NCBI GenBank assembly: GCA_963808615.1
Contig: CAWEGV010000006.1
Location: 62,001-126,000 of the forward strand
Length of the DNA stretch: 64,000 nucleotides
Source of the DNA: Palsa-504 sp963808615
GTDB lineage: Bacteria > Actinomycetota > Actinomycetes > Streptosporangiales > Streptosporangiaceae
Direction: 5' to 3'
In this document: positions 1-9,800 of the stretch, piece by piece
Numbering within the stretch: the stretch's first letter is position 1
How the letters are laid out: each line of letters opens with the position of its first letter
Translations under genes and position numbers: made by a program
Notes under the pieces: generated by a model
The model's database searches: none
What the model saw: the letters and a program-made list of their open reading frames with translations, nothing else
What the model was told of the DNA's origin: nothing

Positions 1-1
1 A

Positions 2-331
2 TCCTCGCTGCGGTGCGACGCGCCCGCGGGAGGCCACGCGCACGCGGTGATCAGGCCGGAGCGGGTGCGGATCGAGGAGCACGGGCCGGCGGGCGAGAAC
101 CGGGTGCCCGCCATGGTGGAGCGCGTGGTCTTCCTGGGCGCTGCCACCCAGGTGATGCTGCGCCTCGCGCCCGGCGTCTCACTGCAGGCCCTGATGCAGA
201 ACGACGGCGGCCAGCTGGACCTGGCCCAGGGCATCCCGGTGCTCTGCTACCTGCCGCCGGAGGCGCTGCGCGTACTGGCCGGCGCGCAGGACGTCCCGGT
301 TCCCGCCGAGGAACCGCTCGTCGCTACCTAG
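2..331 (+). CDS. ABC transporter ATP-binding protein, C-terminal TOBE region (PotA-like, 5' end outside window)
   Basis: The frame is open from the window edge to the stop at 329-331, so only the last ~109 residues are present. The segment AVIRPERVRIEEH followed by a beta-rich stretch (VERVVFLGAATQVMLRL) is the usual start of the TOBE_2 domain that ends PotA/UgpC-type import ATPases and helps select or regulate substrate uptake. The nucleotide-binding domain lies upstream of the window. The potD-B-C genes at 15.7-18.9 kb lack an adjacent ATPase, so this could be a partner, but distance and opposite strand make that only a possibility. The family call rests on the TOBE pattern alone. Confidence 0.7.
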   Translation, partial: SSLRCDAPAGGHAHAVIRPERVRIEEHGPAGENRVPAMVERVVFLGAATQVMLRLAPGVSLQALMQNDGGQLDLAQGIPVLCYLPPEALRVLAGAQDVPVPAEEPLVAT

Positions 332-368
332 GACGGCGTCGGCGCTCCTGACGGTAACGTGATGCCTC

Positions 369-1100
369 ATGACCGCTGTCCTGGATCATCTCGCCGTCGG
401 CACGTCGGCCCTGGCCGACGGCTGGGACCTGTTCGGCGGCGTGCTGGGCGGAAGATGGGCCTACGGCGGCAACTCCCCCGGTTACTGGTGGGGTCAGCTG
501 CAGTTCGCCGCGGGGCCGAAAATCGAGCTGCTGACACCTACCGGAGGCCCGGATGCGGCCTTCCTCGAACGCTTTCTGGCCGCCCGCGGCGCGGGCCCGC
601 ACCACTTCAACTTCCTGGTCACCGATATCGAGGACACGCTGGCCCGGATCCGGGCGTCCGGCCTGGAGCCCGTCGGCGTCAACCTGGCCAACCCGTACTG
701 GCGGGAGGCCTTCCTGCACCCGCGCAGCGCTCACGGCATCGTCATCCAGGTCGCCCAGCCGGGCGGCCCGGAGCCGACATGCGCCCCGCCGCGGGAGCTT
801 CCCGAGCCGGGCCCGCCGGCCCGCCTGGACCTGATCGAGCATCACGTCGGTGACCTCGACGCGGCGGTGCGGCTGTTCACCGACATCCTGGACGGACGGC
901 TCGAAGCCGACGGGGCCGGGACGGCCGAGCTGACCTGGCCCGGCGGCAAGCGGATCAAGCTGGTGCGCGAGGACGGGCTGCCCCTGGGCGGGGCGCTGCA
1001 CCACGTCCGCTTCGCGCGGGGCACGTTCACCGCGCAGGATCGCCAGCGTGCGGGCCTGCTGGCCAAGCGCCTGGGCCTGACCGTCGAACTGGCCGACTAG
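369..1100 (+). CDS. VOC/glyoxalase-like domain protein
   Basis: 243 aa, ATG start 37 bp after the preceding stop. The N-terminal half opens with LDHLAVGTSAL and has a GPHHFNFLVTDI strand, the beta-alpha-beta-beta-beta pattern of vicinal-oxygen-chelate proteins. A second, weaker repeat starts near residue 155 (LDLIEHHVGDLDAAVRLFTDIL). Two VOC modules in one chain form a metal-binding cleft in many lyases and dioxygenases. Candidate ligands are the HH pair and a glutamate in the IELLTP strand. The substrate is unknown. It follows the PotA-like gene on the same strand and may be co-transcribed. Confidence 0.7.
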   Translation: MTAVLDHLAVGTSALADGWDLFGGVLGGRWAYGGNSPGYWWGQLQFAAGPKIELLTPTGGPDAAFLERFLAARGAGPHHFNFLVTDIEDTLARIRASGLEPVGVNLANPYWREAFLHPRSAHGIVIQVAQPGGPEPTCAPPRELPEPGPPARLDLIEHHVGDLDAAVRLFTDILDGRLEADGAGTAELTWPGGKRIKLVREDGLPLGGALHHVRFARGTFTAQDRQRAGLLAKRLGLTVELAD

Positions 1101-1215
1101 GGCCAGGGCGTCCGCCCAGCGGTAGGGACCCCTTGGCGTATGCCGGATCGGATAAGCGCCAGCCCTGGGGTGTGCTTGGCTGTGCCTAACGCGTGACCTG
1201 AGGAGGGAGCGGCGG

Positions 1216-2184
1216 GTGTTCGCTCATAGGATCGTGGGTTTTACCGGTCCCGATGACGTGCAGTGGACCGAGGTAGCCGAGCCGGACGTCGATGGCTGCG
1301 TGGTGATCGACGTGGTGGCCGCCGGGGTGTCGTTCGCGGACCTGCTGCAGACCAACGGCGCCTACCAGATGAAGGTGCCGGTTCCCTTCACGCCGGGCAT
1401 GGACGCCGCCGGGAAGGTCCGCTCTGCCCCGCCGGGTTCCGGTCTGGCCGCGGGCCAGCGGGTTGCGGTGCTGCTGTCGTACGGCTGCTGGCAGGAGGTC
1501 ATCAGTGCCCCGGCGACGCGGGTGCTGCCGCTGCCTGGGGACATGAGCTTCGAGGCGGGCGCGGCCGCTCCGCTGAACTACCTGACCGCCCTGTTCGCAC
1601 TGGTCCGGCGGGCGCAGGCGCAGCCCGGCGAGACTCTGCTGGTACATGGGGCGGCCGGAGGCGTCGGCACTGCCGCGATCGGAGTCGGGCGGGCCCTCGG
1701 ACTGCGCACGATCGCGGTGGTCAGCGACGAGGCCAAGAAACAGTTCGCGCTGCAGTGCGGGGCGCACCACGTCGTACTGAGCGACGGATGGCTCTCCGCG
1801 GTGCGCGACATCGTGGGGGAACGGGCGGTCGACATCGTCACCGACCCGGTCGGCGGGGACCGGGTGACCGACAGCCTCCGCTCACTGGCACCCGAGGGGC
1901 GGCTGGTCGTACTGGGGTTCAGCGGCGGCGAGATCCCCCTGGTCAAGGTGAACCGGCTCCTGCTCGGCAATACCGGCGTGCTGGGCGCCGCCTCCAGGGA
2001 GTTCTTTGACCATCACCCGGAGACGGTGTCCGGCTTGTGGTCCCGGCTGATCAGGCTGCGGCAAACCCGGGCGCTGCACGACCCTCCTGTTCAGCTCTAC
2101 CCGTTCGCTGACGCCCGTGGTGCCCTGCGCGCGATCGCGCATCGCCAGGCCACAGGCAAGGTCGTGCTGAGCAGGCACATCTGA
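1216..2184 (+). CDS. Zinc-free MDR-family NAD(P)H:quinone oxidoreductase
   Basis: 322 aa, GTG start with GAGGAGGG about 10 nt upstream. The order of elements fits medium-chain dehydrogenases of the quinone oxidoreductase group: a GroES-like N-terminus with VSFADLLQTNGAYQ and PFTPGMDAAGKV, then a Rossmann domain with LLVHGAAGGVGTAAI (~residues 140-154). Structural-zinc cysteines are absent, as in QOR/zeta-crystallin types. It probably reduces quinones or enones with NADPH in the cytoplasm. The gene ends before a strong terminator shared with the convergent neighbour. No pathway link is visible. Confidence 0.85.
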   Translation: MFAHRIVGFTGPDDVQWTEVAEPDVDGCVVIDVVAAGVSFADLLQTNGAYQMKVPVPFTPGMDAAGKVRSAPPGSGLAAGQRVAVLLSYGCWQEVISAPATRVLPLPGDMSFEAGAAAPLNYLTALFALVRRAQAQPGETLLVHGAAGGVGTAAIGVGRALGLRTIAVVSDEAKKQFALQCGAHHVVLSDGWLSAVRDIVGERAVDIVTDPVGGDRVTDSLRSLAPEGRLVVLGFSGGEIPLVKVNRLLLGNTGVLGAASREFFDHHPETVSGLWSRLIRLRQTRALHDPPVQLYPFADARGALRAIAHRQATGKVVLSRHI

Positions 2185-2202
2185 GGGTAGCCGCGCCGCG
2201 CA

Positions 2203-2237
2203 GGCTGGCGGGCACGTGATGGGCGTGCCCGCCAGCC
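2203..2237. terminator. Bidirectional hairpin terminator between convergent genes
   Basis: A perfect 14-bp inverted repeat (arms 2203-2216 and 2224-2237, loop 7 nt) lies between the convergent ends of the MDR gene (stop 2184) and the secreted AOC-barrel gene (stop 2259). There is no long U tract, which is usual in high-GC actinomycetes. Position and stem strength support transcription termination in both directions. Confidence 0.75.
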
Positions 2238-2258
2238 GCGGGGGTGATCGGCGGGCCG

Positions 2259-2765
2259 TCACCGGCTCAGGTGCAGCGTCACGTCGCTGCCGGCCGCGGT
2301 GGGCTGCAGCGTGCCGTAACCGTGCGCGGCGGCGTAAGCGCGGGTGCCGCCGTCGATCACCAGGGTGACCTGGGCGTCCTGGCCGGGGCCATTGATGTAG
2401 CCGCTGGTGACGATCAGGCCGTTGTCCAGCGCGTAGTCCACGGTGCAGACCCGCAGCACCGGGCCCTTGGTGTCGGTGAAGGTGCACTGCGCGGTGGACA
2501 GGCCGTCCGGGGCGCCGTGCCGGGTGACCTTTCCGGCGATGACGTAGCCGTCTCCAGCCGTTAGCCCGCCCGGGGCGACGGTGACCGGGGCGTAGGAGAT
2601 CATCGTGGTGGTGAAGGACAGGACGGGGTCGGACGCGGAGGGGGCCGCAGGGGCGGCCTGACCGGTCTGCGGAACCCGCATGGCGCTGGCGGCGCCCTGC
2701 AGGGCAGCCGCGGCAGTGGCCGCGACCATCGCGGCGGCCGACAGTCTGACGATGAGCTTGCGCAT
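2259..2765 (-). CDS. Secreted allene-oxide-cyclase-like (AOC-barrel) protein
   Basis: 168 aa with a clear Sec signal: MRKLIVRL, then an Ala-rich hydrophobic core and an ASA-type cleavage region near residue 28. The mature part alternates beta strands (DPVLSFTTTMISYAPV, GDGYVIAGKVTRHG, AQCTFTDTKGPVLRVCTVDYAL, DNGLIVTSGYINGPG, QVTLVIDGGTRAYAAAHG), matching the dirigent/AOC-barrel pattern of many small actinomycete secreted proteins. The two cysteines near residues 94 and 107 could form a disulfide. Catalysis is not established. A strong SD (GGAGGATCC) precedes the ATG. A degenerate copy of its central 75 bp lies at 5820-5891 beyond the adjacent regulator gene. Confidence 0.7.
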   Translation of the reverse strand: MRKLIVRLSAAAMVAATAAAALQGAASAMRVPQTGQAAPAAPSASDPVLSFTTTMISYAPVTVAPGGLTAGDGYVIAGKVTRHGAPDGLSTAQCTFTDTKGPVLRVCTVDYALDNGLIVTSGYINGPGQDAQVTLVIDGGTRAYAAAHGYGTLQPTAAGSDVTLHLSR

Positions 2766-2886
2766 GGGATCCTCCTGGGGTTGTTCGCGCTGTCAACCCA
2801 CGATCGGCCGTACGGGCCCGCTCTCTCTTCCGTGAACCCCGCAATGCTGGACCCGTGATGGCCGTCGTGCCGGGCGATGGTCAGGG

Positions 2887-5638
2887 TCAGCCCGGGACCG
2901 TTCCCGCCGCGGCGAGCCGGCGGGTGAGCTGAGTCCGCAAGGACACGCCGAGCTTGCGGTAGGTCCGGGACAGGTGGAACTCCACGGTCCGGGTGCTCAG
3001 GAAGACCGCCCGGCCGACCTCGGCGTTGGTGCGGCCCTCGGAGACCAGCAGTGCGATCTGCAGCTCCTGGGGGGTGAGCTGTTCCCCACTGTCGCCGCCG
3101 CTGGTCAGCGTCTCGCCGCTGGCACGTAGTTCGGCCCGGGCCCGCTCGGCCCACGGCCGTGCGTCGAGCCGGTCGAAAGTCTCCGCGGCCGCCCGCAGCT
3201 GGACCCGGGCGTCGCGGCGCCGTTGCGCGCGGCGCAGCCGCTCTCCGTAGGCCAGGTGAGTGCGGGCGTGCTGGAACACCACGTCGCCGCGCTCGTGCAG
3301 GGCGATCGCTTCGATGAAGGGCGTGTCGAAGTCGCCGACGGCGGTAATGCCCAGGCACCGCGCGGCTCGGGCGGCCGACTGCGGGTTGGCCCGGCCCGGC
3401 ACGTGCGCGAGGAACTCGGGGACCAGCGCCCGGGCCCGGTCCGCCGCTCCGGCCCGGGCGTACGCCTCGAACGAGGTCGGGAATCGTCGAGTAATACGGG
3501 TGCGCGATCCCCGCGTCAGCGGCCAGCCTGCGCAGCCCTTCGTAGCGGATGATCGCCTCCTCGAGCCTGCCGCGGCCGAAATCCAGCAGGGCCCGGCTGC
3601 GGCAGGCCTGCAGCTCCAGCTTGCGCAGGCCAAGCTCGACGGCCATCCGCTCGGCATGGTCGGCATGCCGCAGGCAATCGTCGTCGCGGCCTTGGGCGGC
3701 CTCGACATTGGCCAGGGTGGCGTTGGCGTAGCAGGCCAGGTAGGTCTGTCCGGCGGCCAGCGCGAGATCCAGGGCCTGGCTTCCGTGGGCCAGCGCCCTC
3801 GACCACCGGCCTCCCTCTCCGTCCAGCCAAGACGCCCAGGCCAGCGCCTGGGGCAGGCGCCCGGCCGCTCCCTCGCGACGCGCTAGTTCCACGGCCCGTT
3901 CGGCACAGGGCCTGGCCCGGTCGGGACGTCCCACGTCGCACCAGGCGGACGCGAGATCGAGCTGCCGCTCGGGCCGGACGGCCAGGGCCGGGCTGGCCTC
4001 GGTTCTGGCCATGGCCCGCTGGATGAGGGACATGCCGTGCTCGGCCTCGCCCCGCAACCAGGCCAGGCCACCATGGGCGAGGTCGGCCATGAACCTGGCG
4101 GTTTCGTCGGATCGTTCGGCCAGATCGGCCATGCGCTCGGCGGCCTGGCTCGCCTCGTCATACAGCCCGGCCTCCAGGGCCGCGCTGACCGCCTGGTCGA
4201 GCAGTTCCACGGCGAGCAGCGGATCAGCGTCCGCGGCGAGCTCGGCCGATTCGGCCAGTTCCCGCTGGGCGATGGCCATCTGGCCGGTGAGCAGGTCGAG
4301 ATGACCCCTGACCCCGAGCATCCTGCCCCGGGTGAGGCGTGCCTCGGGCATGGTCGTGGTCAGGCGCTGGGCCCGGTCCAGGTCGCCGGCGGCCAGCGCG
4401 GCCTCGGCGGCCCGGGTCAGCCGGAAGGATCTGCGTTCGGCCGTGGCGGACAGCTCTGCCGCGCGCTCCCAGGCCGCCGCGGCCTCCAGCGGAGCGCCCT
4501 TGCCGGCGGCCAGGGCGGCGGCGGCGTCCAGGGCCGCGGCAGCCGTGTCGTCCGGACCGGTCGCGGCGGCCGCCAGGTGCCAGGCCGAGCGCTCCGGATC
4601 GCGTCCGGACATGCGGTCCGCCAGGGCCAGGTGTGCGGCCCTGCGCTGTGCGGGGCTGGCCAGGTGATAAGCGACGGACCTGAGCAGAGGATGGGCGAAC
4701 TCGATACCGTCACTGACCAGGCGGACAAGGCCCGCTGTCTCGGCCTCGGCGAAGGCCTCGCGGTCGTCGCTGCCCAGGTGGACTGCGGCGGCCACGACCT
4801 CAGGGAGCGGGCACCGCCCGGCCGCGGCCGCGACCATAAGCGCGTTCCTGACCTGCGGGCTCACTCGCTCCAGGCGCGCCGCGAAGCGCTGCCGGATGGC
4901 TGTACCGGGCTCCAGCGGCACCGCGGGCAGTTCCGCGCCGCTCAGCTGCTCAGCGGTCAGCGCGGCCGCCAGCTCCACTAGCGCCAGCGGGTTGCCGCCG
5001 GTTTCAGCGTGCAGGCGCTCGGCCACATCGGAGGCCGGTCTGTTCCCCGCGGCGGCCTCGATCAAGCGTTCGGCCGCATCGCGGTCCAGCCCGGCCAGGT
5101 CCAGGCAGGGCAGGCCAGCGGGCGCGGCCGGCCCGGGCCGTAGCGTCATCAGGCACGCCACCGCGTCGCGGTCCAGGCGGCGCAGCGCGAACAGCAGAGC
5201 CTCCTGGCTGGCCGGATCCAGCCAGTGCAGGTCGTCGACCAGGACCAGCAGCGCACCGGCCTCCGCGGCGGTGGTCAGCAGGCCGTGGGTTCCCGCGGCC
5301 ACCGCCAGGCGGTCGGGGGTCTGCGGGACGGCCTGGATGCCGCCCAGGCCGAGCGCGGCGCGCAGCGCGGAGGCCTGCCGTTCCGGCAGTTCGGTGAGGC
5401 AGTCGGCCAGCGGATACAGCAACGAGTACAGGCCGGCGAAACCTAGCTCGCTCTCGGCCTCGATTCCCGTCGCCCGCAAGACCCGCATCGACCCGGCACC
5501 GCTGGCGGCATAGTCAACCAGTGCCGTTTTCCCGATGCCGGGATCGCCGCGCAGCACCAGTACCGCACTGCTTCCGGCCACGGCCTGGCGGAGCAGCTCA
5601 TCGATGCGCTGCTGCTCCGCCGCCCGCCCGGTGAGCAT
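2887..5638 (-). pseudogene. Large ATP-binding LuxR-family regulator, split by a frameshift near 3472
   Basis: Reading from the ATG at 5638, the first ~720 codons give a STAND/MalT-like regulator: Walker A GDPGIGKT (residues 31-38), Walker B LLVLVDDLHWLD, then TPR-like helical repeats. The frame breaks within the minus-strand stretch for TIPDL (about 3470-3475). The adjacent frame continues as FEAYARAGAADRARALVPEF through to a C-terminal LuxR HTH (LTPQELQIALLVSEGRTNAE, then STRTVEFHLSRTYRKLGV) and stops at 2887. Removing one base at about 3472 restores TIPDL-FEAYARAG, so a single-base insertion explains it. Either the gene is broken or the base is a sequencing error; the intact flanking protein sequence favours a recent event. 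The target may be the adjacent AOC-barrel gene. Confidence 0.85.
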
Positions 5639-5819
5639 GGCAGCATGATAAGACCCAGGTCGGGACTTGGCGCCGCGCGGCGGTGACACGCAGGCGGTGC
5701 GCGACCGGCAACGGTAAGGCTGAACGCGTGGGATGTGCTGATCGGCTGCCTGGTCCGGTGTGGCCTGCGGGGCGGTACAGACTGACAACAATCGTGGCGG
5801 CAATGACGGCAGCCAGCGT

Positions 5820-5891
5820 TTGATGTAGCCACTGGTGACGATCAGGCCATTGTCCAGCGCGTAGTCCATGGTGACCCACAGCACCGGGCCC
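5820..5891 (-). pseudogene. Remnant copy of the AOC-barrel gene
   Basis: These 72 bp match 2392-2466, inside the intact secreted-protein gene, at about 90% identity with one 3-bp gap. On the minus strand they read DYALDNGLIVTSGYI, the same segment as in the intact protein. No signal peptide or flanking barrel strands are recognisable. It lies about 180 bp upstream of the frameshifted LuxR gene, so that regulator is bracketed by an intact and a degenerate copy of the same gene. Confidence 0.8.
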
Positions 5892-5931
5892 GGCTCCCGC
5901 TGGCAGGCTCGCCGCACGCCGCGAGCATGCA

Positions 5932-6759
5932 ATGATCGGACGGGTGACCACGGTAGTGGCCTTTCACGCACATCCGGATGATGAAGTGCTGCTGACCGGC
6001 GGCACACTGGCCAAGCTAGCCGCGGAGGGACACCGCGTCGTCATCGTCGTGGCGACCGACGGGAGCATGGGACAGGCATTGGACCGGCGGCTAGCCGAAC
6101 TGCGGGCCAGCGCGGACACGCTGGGCGCCGCCCGGGTCGTGCACCTGGGGTATGCCGACAGCGGGCACGGGCCCGTCCTGCTTCCGGACCCGCCTGGTAG
6201 GACGCGATTCGCGCGCGCAGACCTGGACGAAGCCGCCGCCCGGCTCGCCGTGATCCTCCGGGAGGAGAATGCCGGGCTGCTGCTCAGCTACGATGCCGCT
6301 GGCGGCTACGGCCATCGCGACCACATCAAGGTGCACCAGGTCGGCGCCCGCGCCGCCCAGCTGGCCGGGGGCGTGCGGGTCCTGGAAGCAACATGGCCGC
6401 GTCAGTTCTATCCTCGGCTGTACCTGGCAGCGGGGCTGGGCAGGCTGGTTGACCGGTACCGGCCATGGGCCGCCGGCATGGCGGGAAGCCCGCGAGCCGC
6501 TATTACCCACCGGGTGAACGTCCGCCAGTACGCCGCGCAAAAGCAAGCCGCCCTGGTCGCACACCGCTCCCAGCACTCGGGCAGCGGCCGAGCGGTCCGG
6601 CTTATGCGGCTCATGATCCGCCTGCCCGTCCCGGTCTTCAGAGTCCTGTTCGGCTACGAGTGGTTCTCCGAACCCGACGCTGGATCCTCGCCTCCCCGGG
6701 ATGCTCGCGGGTCCACTGGACTGGGTCAGGCCGGACCGTTCGGTCGAAATTATCCTTGA
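5932..6759 (+). CDS. PIG-L/LmbE-family N-acetylglucosamine deacetylase-like protein
   Basis: 275 aa. The N-terminus has the zinc-binding signature AFHAHPDDEVLLTGGTLAKL, with His-Pro-Asp-Asp near residues 15-18, and GGYGHRDHIKVHQ supplies the distal histidine. This is the signature of LmbE/MshB/PIG-L deacetylases, which remove acetyl groups from GlcNAc-containing small molecules or lipids. MshB and Mca belong to the family, but the substrate here cannot be assigned. The start may instead be the GTG at 5944. The C-terminal 60 residues after the core are Arg/Pro-rich. Confidence 0.85.
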   Translation: MIGRVTTVVAFHAHPDDEVLLTGGTLAKLAAEGHRVVIVVATDGSMGQALDRRLAELRASADTLGAARVVHLGYADSGHGPVLLPDPPGRTRFARADLDEAAARLAVILREENAGLLLSYDAAGGYGHRDHIKVHQVGARAAQLAGGVRVLEATWPRQFYPRLYLAAGLGRLVDRYRPWAAGMAGSPRAAITHRVNVRQYAAQKQAALVAHRSQHSGSGRAVRLMRLMIRLPVPVFRVLFGYEWFSEPDAGSSPPRDARGSTGLGQAGPFGRNYP

Positions 6760-6800
6760 TCTTTTATTCGATTTTACTACCCATTACTGACATTTTCGGG
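6746..6800 (+). promoter_or_regulatory. AT-rich segment upstream of lhr
   Basis: An unusually AT-rich stretch (aaattatccttgatc then ttttattcgattttac) overlaps the last codons of the PIG-L gene and extends into the gap before the helicase start at 6864. It contrasts sharply with the >70% GC surroundings and is the best candidate promoter region for lhr. No clear -35/-10 pair was assigned. Confidence 0.35.
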
Positions 6801-6863
6801 GACCGAAACGTTGAGTCCGACGGAGCCAGGCGGAATGTCGGCGCGCGGAGGTACGGTGAGCGA

Positions 6864-9800
6864 GTGCTCGAGGAGTTCCATCCCGCGGTGCGTGCCTGGT
6901 TCGGGCGGCGGTTCCCTGCGGGCCCGACCGAACCGCAGGCCGCCGGCTGGCGAGAGGTCGCGGCGGGCGGGCACACGCTGATCGCGGCACCCACCGGCTC
7001 GGGCAAGACGCTGGCGGCGTTCCTGGTCTGCATCGACCGGCTGTACGCCAGGGGCGTCCTGGAGGATGGATCCGACCCTGAGCCGGGGGGCCTGGGCGAG
7101 CTTTGGGGTCTGCCCCCGCGCGGCCCCACGGTCGTGTACGTGTCGCCGCTGAAGGCGCTGGCCACGGACATCCACCAGAATCTCGAGGCGCCGCTGCGCG
7201 AGATCGCCGCAGTGGCTGCCGAACTCGGGCTCGATGCACCACAGATCCGGGTGGCGGTCAGGACCGGCGACACGGCCGCCGCCGAGCGCGCCGCCATGCT
7301 CAAGAACCCGCCCGACATCCTCATCACCACCCCCGAGTCGCTGTACCTGCTGGTCACCGCGGAGCGCAGCCGGGCCATGCTGCGCGGCACCCGGACGGTG
7401 ATCGTGGACGAGATCCACTCCGTCGCGGCGAACAAGCGCGGCTCGCACCTGGCCCTGACCCTGGAGCGGCTCACGCACGTCGCCGAGGGGCCGGTGCAGC
7501 GGGTGGGCCTGTCGGCGACCGTGCGGCCGATCCAGACCATCGCCCGGCTGCTGGTCGGCGTGGGCCAGGACCGCGACAACCCGGACGGGACGCCCCGGTG
7601 CGCGATCGTGGACTCCGGGCACCGCAGGCAGCTCGAGCTGGCCCTGGAGATTCCCGACGACGAACTCGGCGCGGTGCCCACCGGCGAGCAGATGGCGCAG
7701 ATCCTGGACCGGATCGCGGAGCACGTGAGCGGGCACCGGACCACGCTGGTGTTCGTCAACACCCGGAGCATGGCCGAACGCGTCGCCCACCAGCTGGGCG
7801 AACGGCTCGGCGAAGAACTCGGGGCCCACGTCGCCGCCCATCACGGGTCGCTGTCCAAGGGGCGCAGGCAGCGGGTCGAGGCCCGGCTGCGCGCCGGGGA
7901 CCTGCGGGCCCTGGTGGCGACGGCCTCGCTGGAGCTCGGCATCGACATCGGCCCGGTCGAGCTGGTGTGCCAGATCGGCTCGCCGCGCAGCATCGCCACC
8001 TTCCTGCAGCGGGTGGGGCGGTCCAACCACACCCGGGCCGGGACTCCGGCCGGGCGGCTGTACCCGACCACGCGGGACGAGCTGGTGGAATGCGCCGCGC
8101 TGCTGCGCGCCGTGGGCCGCGGCCGGCTGGACGCCATCGTGATCCCGCAACGGCCGCTGGACATCCTGGCCCAGCAGATGGTGGCCGAGTCCGCGGCCGA
8201 GCAGTGGGCGGAGGGTTCGCTGCTCGAGCTGGCCCGGAGGGCGGCACCGTTCCGTGACCTGTCCCGCGAGGACTTCGACGACGTCACCGAGCTGCTAGCC
8301 GAGGGGATCCGGACCGGGCGGGGGCGGCGAGCGTACTACCTGCACCGGGACCAGGTGAACGGGACGGTCAAGGGCCGCCGCGGAGCGCGGCTGGCCGCGC
8401 TGACCTCGGGCGGGGCCATCCCCGAGCTGGGCGACTTCCGCGTGGTGGTGGAGCCCGACGAGGTGCAGGTCGGCTCGGTGCACGAGGAGTGGGCGGTGGA
8501 GAGCAGGCCGGGCGACGTGTTCCTGCTCGGCACGCACTCCTGGCGGATCCGCCGGGTAGAGCCAGGCACCGTCCGGGTGGTGGACGCGCACGGGGCACCG
8601 CCGTCGGTGCCGTTCTGGCAGGGCGAGGCCCCCGGACGCACCCGGGAGCTGTCCGAGGAGGTCTCGGCGCTGCGTCAGGCCGTGGCCGACAGGTGCCCGG
8701 AGGAGGCGCGCCAGTGGCTCGAGACCGAGTGCGGGATCGACAAGCCCGCGGCTGACACGATCGTCGGCTACCTGCGGGCCGGGCTGGCCGCGCTCGGGGC
8801 GCTGCCCACCATGAACGCCATCATCCTGGAGCGGTTCTTCGACAAGGCCGGCGGCATGCAGCTCATCGGGCACGCGCCGTTCGGGGCCCGGGTGAACCGG
8901 GCGTTCGGGCTGGCGCTGCGCAAGCGGTTCTGCGTCACGTTCGACTTCGAGCTGCAGGCCGCGGCCAGCGACAACGCGATCTTGCTATCGCTGGGCCCGC
9001 AGCACAGCTTCCCGCTGGACCGGGTGCCGAAGTTCCTGGCGTCGGCGACGGTGGAGCAGGTGGTGCGGCAGGCGGTCCTGACCTCACCGTTGTTCGCCGC
9101 CCGCTGGCGGTGGAACCTCAACACCTCGCTGACCGTGCTGCGGATGCGGGGCGGCCGGAAGAACCCGCCCGCGATCCAGCGGATGGAGGCCGACGACCTG
9201 ATGGCGGCGGTGTTCCCGACGCTGGCCGCCTGCCAGGAGAACGTGGCGCCCGGGCCGATCGAGATCCCCGATCATCCGCTGGTCAGGCAGACGCTGGAGG
9301 ACTGCCTGCACGAGGCCATGGACATCGACGGGCTGCGCGAGCTGGTGGCAGGCATCGAGGCGGGCCGCATCGCGGTGATCACGCGGGACACCACGGAGCC
9401 CTCGGTGCTCGCGCACGAGATCCTGAACGGGATGCCGTTCACGTACCTGGACGACGAGACCGAGTTCGCGAACCGGCGCAGCAGGCAGGTCCGGCTGCCC
9501 CGCGGGCTGCCGGTCGAGGCCCGTGACCTGGCCCGGCTGGACCCGTTGGCGATCGAGCGGGTGCGTGAGCAGGTACGGCCGCAGCCGCGGGACGCGGACG
9601 AGCTGCACGACCTGCTGATGACGCTGTTCGTCATGCGGCCCGCGGCCCAGTGGCGGGAGTGGTTCGGGGAGCTGACGGCGGCCGGGCGGGCGGCGGAGAT
9701 CTGCGGGCTGGACGGGGTGCTGTGGTGTGCTACCGAACGGCGCGGGGTGCTTGCTCCCCTGTTCGCTGGCGCAGCAGGCGGCTCGTTGGTGACCAGGGAG

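Noticed and set aside
34..351. Alternative plus-strand frame at the window start
   Set aside because: Arg/Gly/Ala-rich; the overlapping frame ending at 331 has a recognisable TOBE region.
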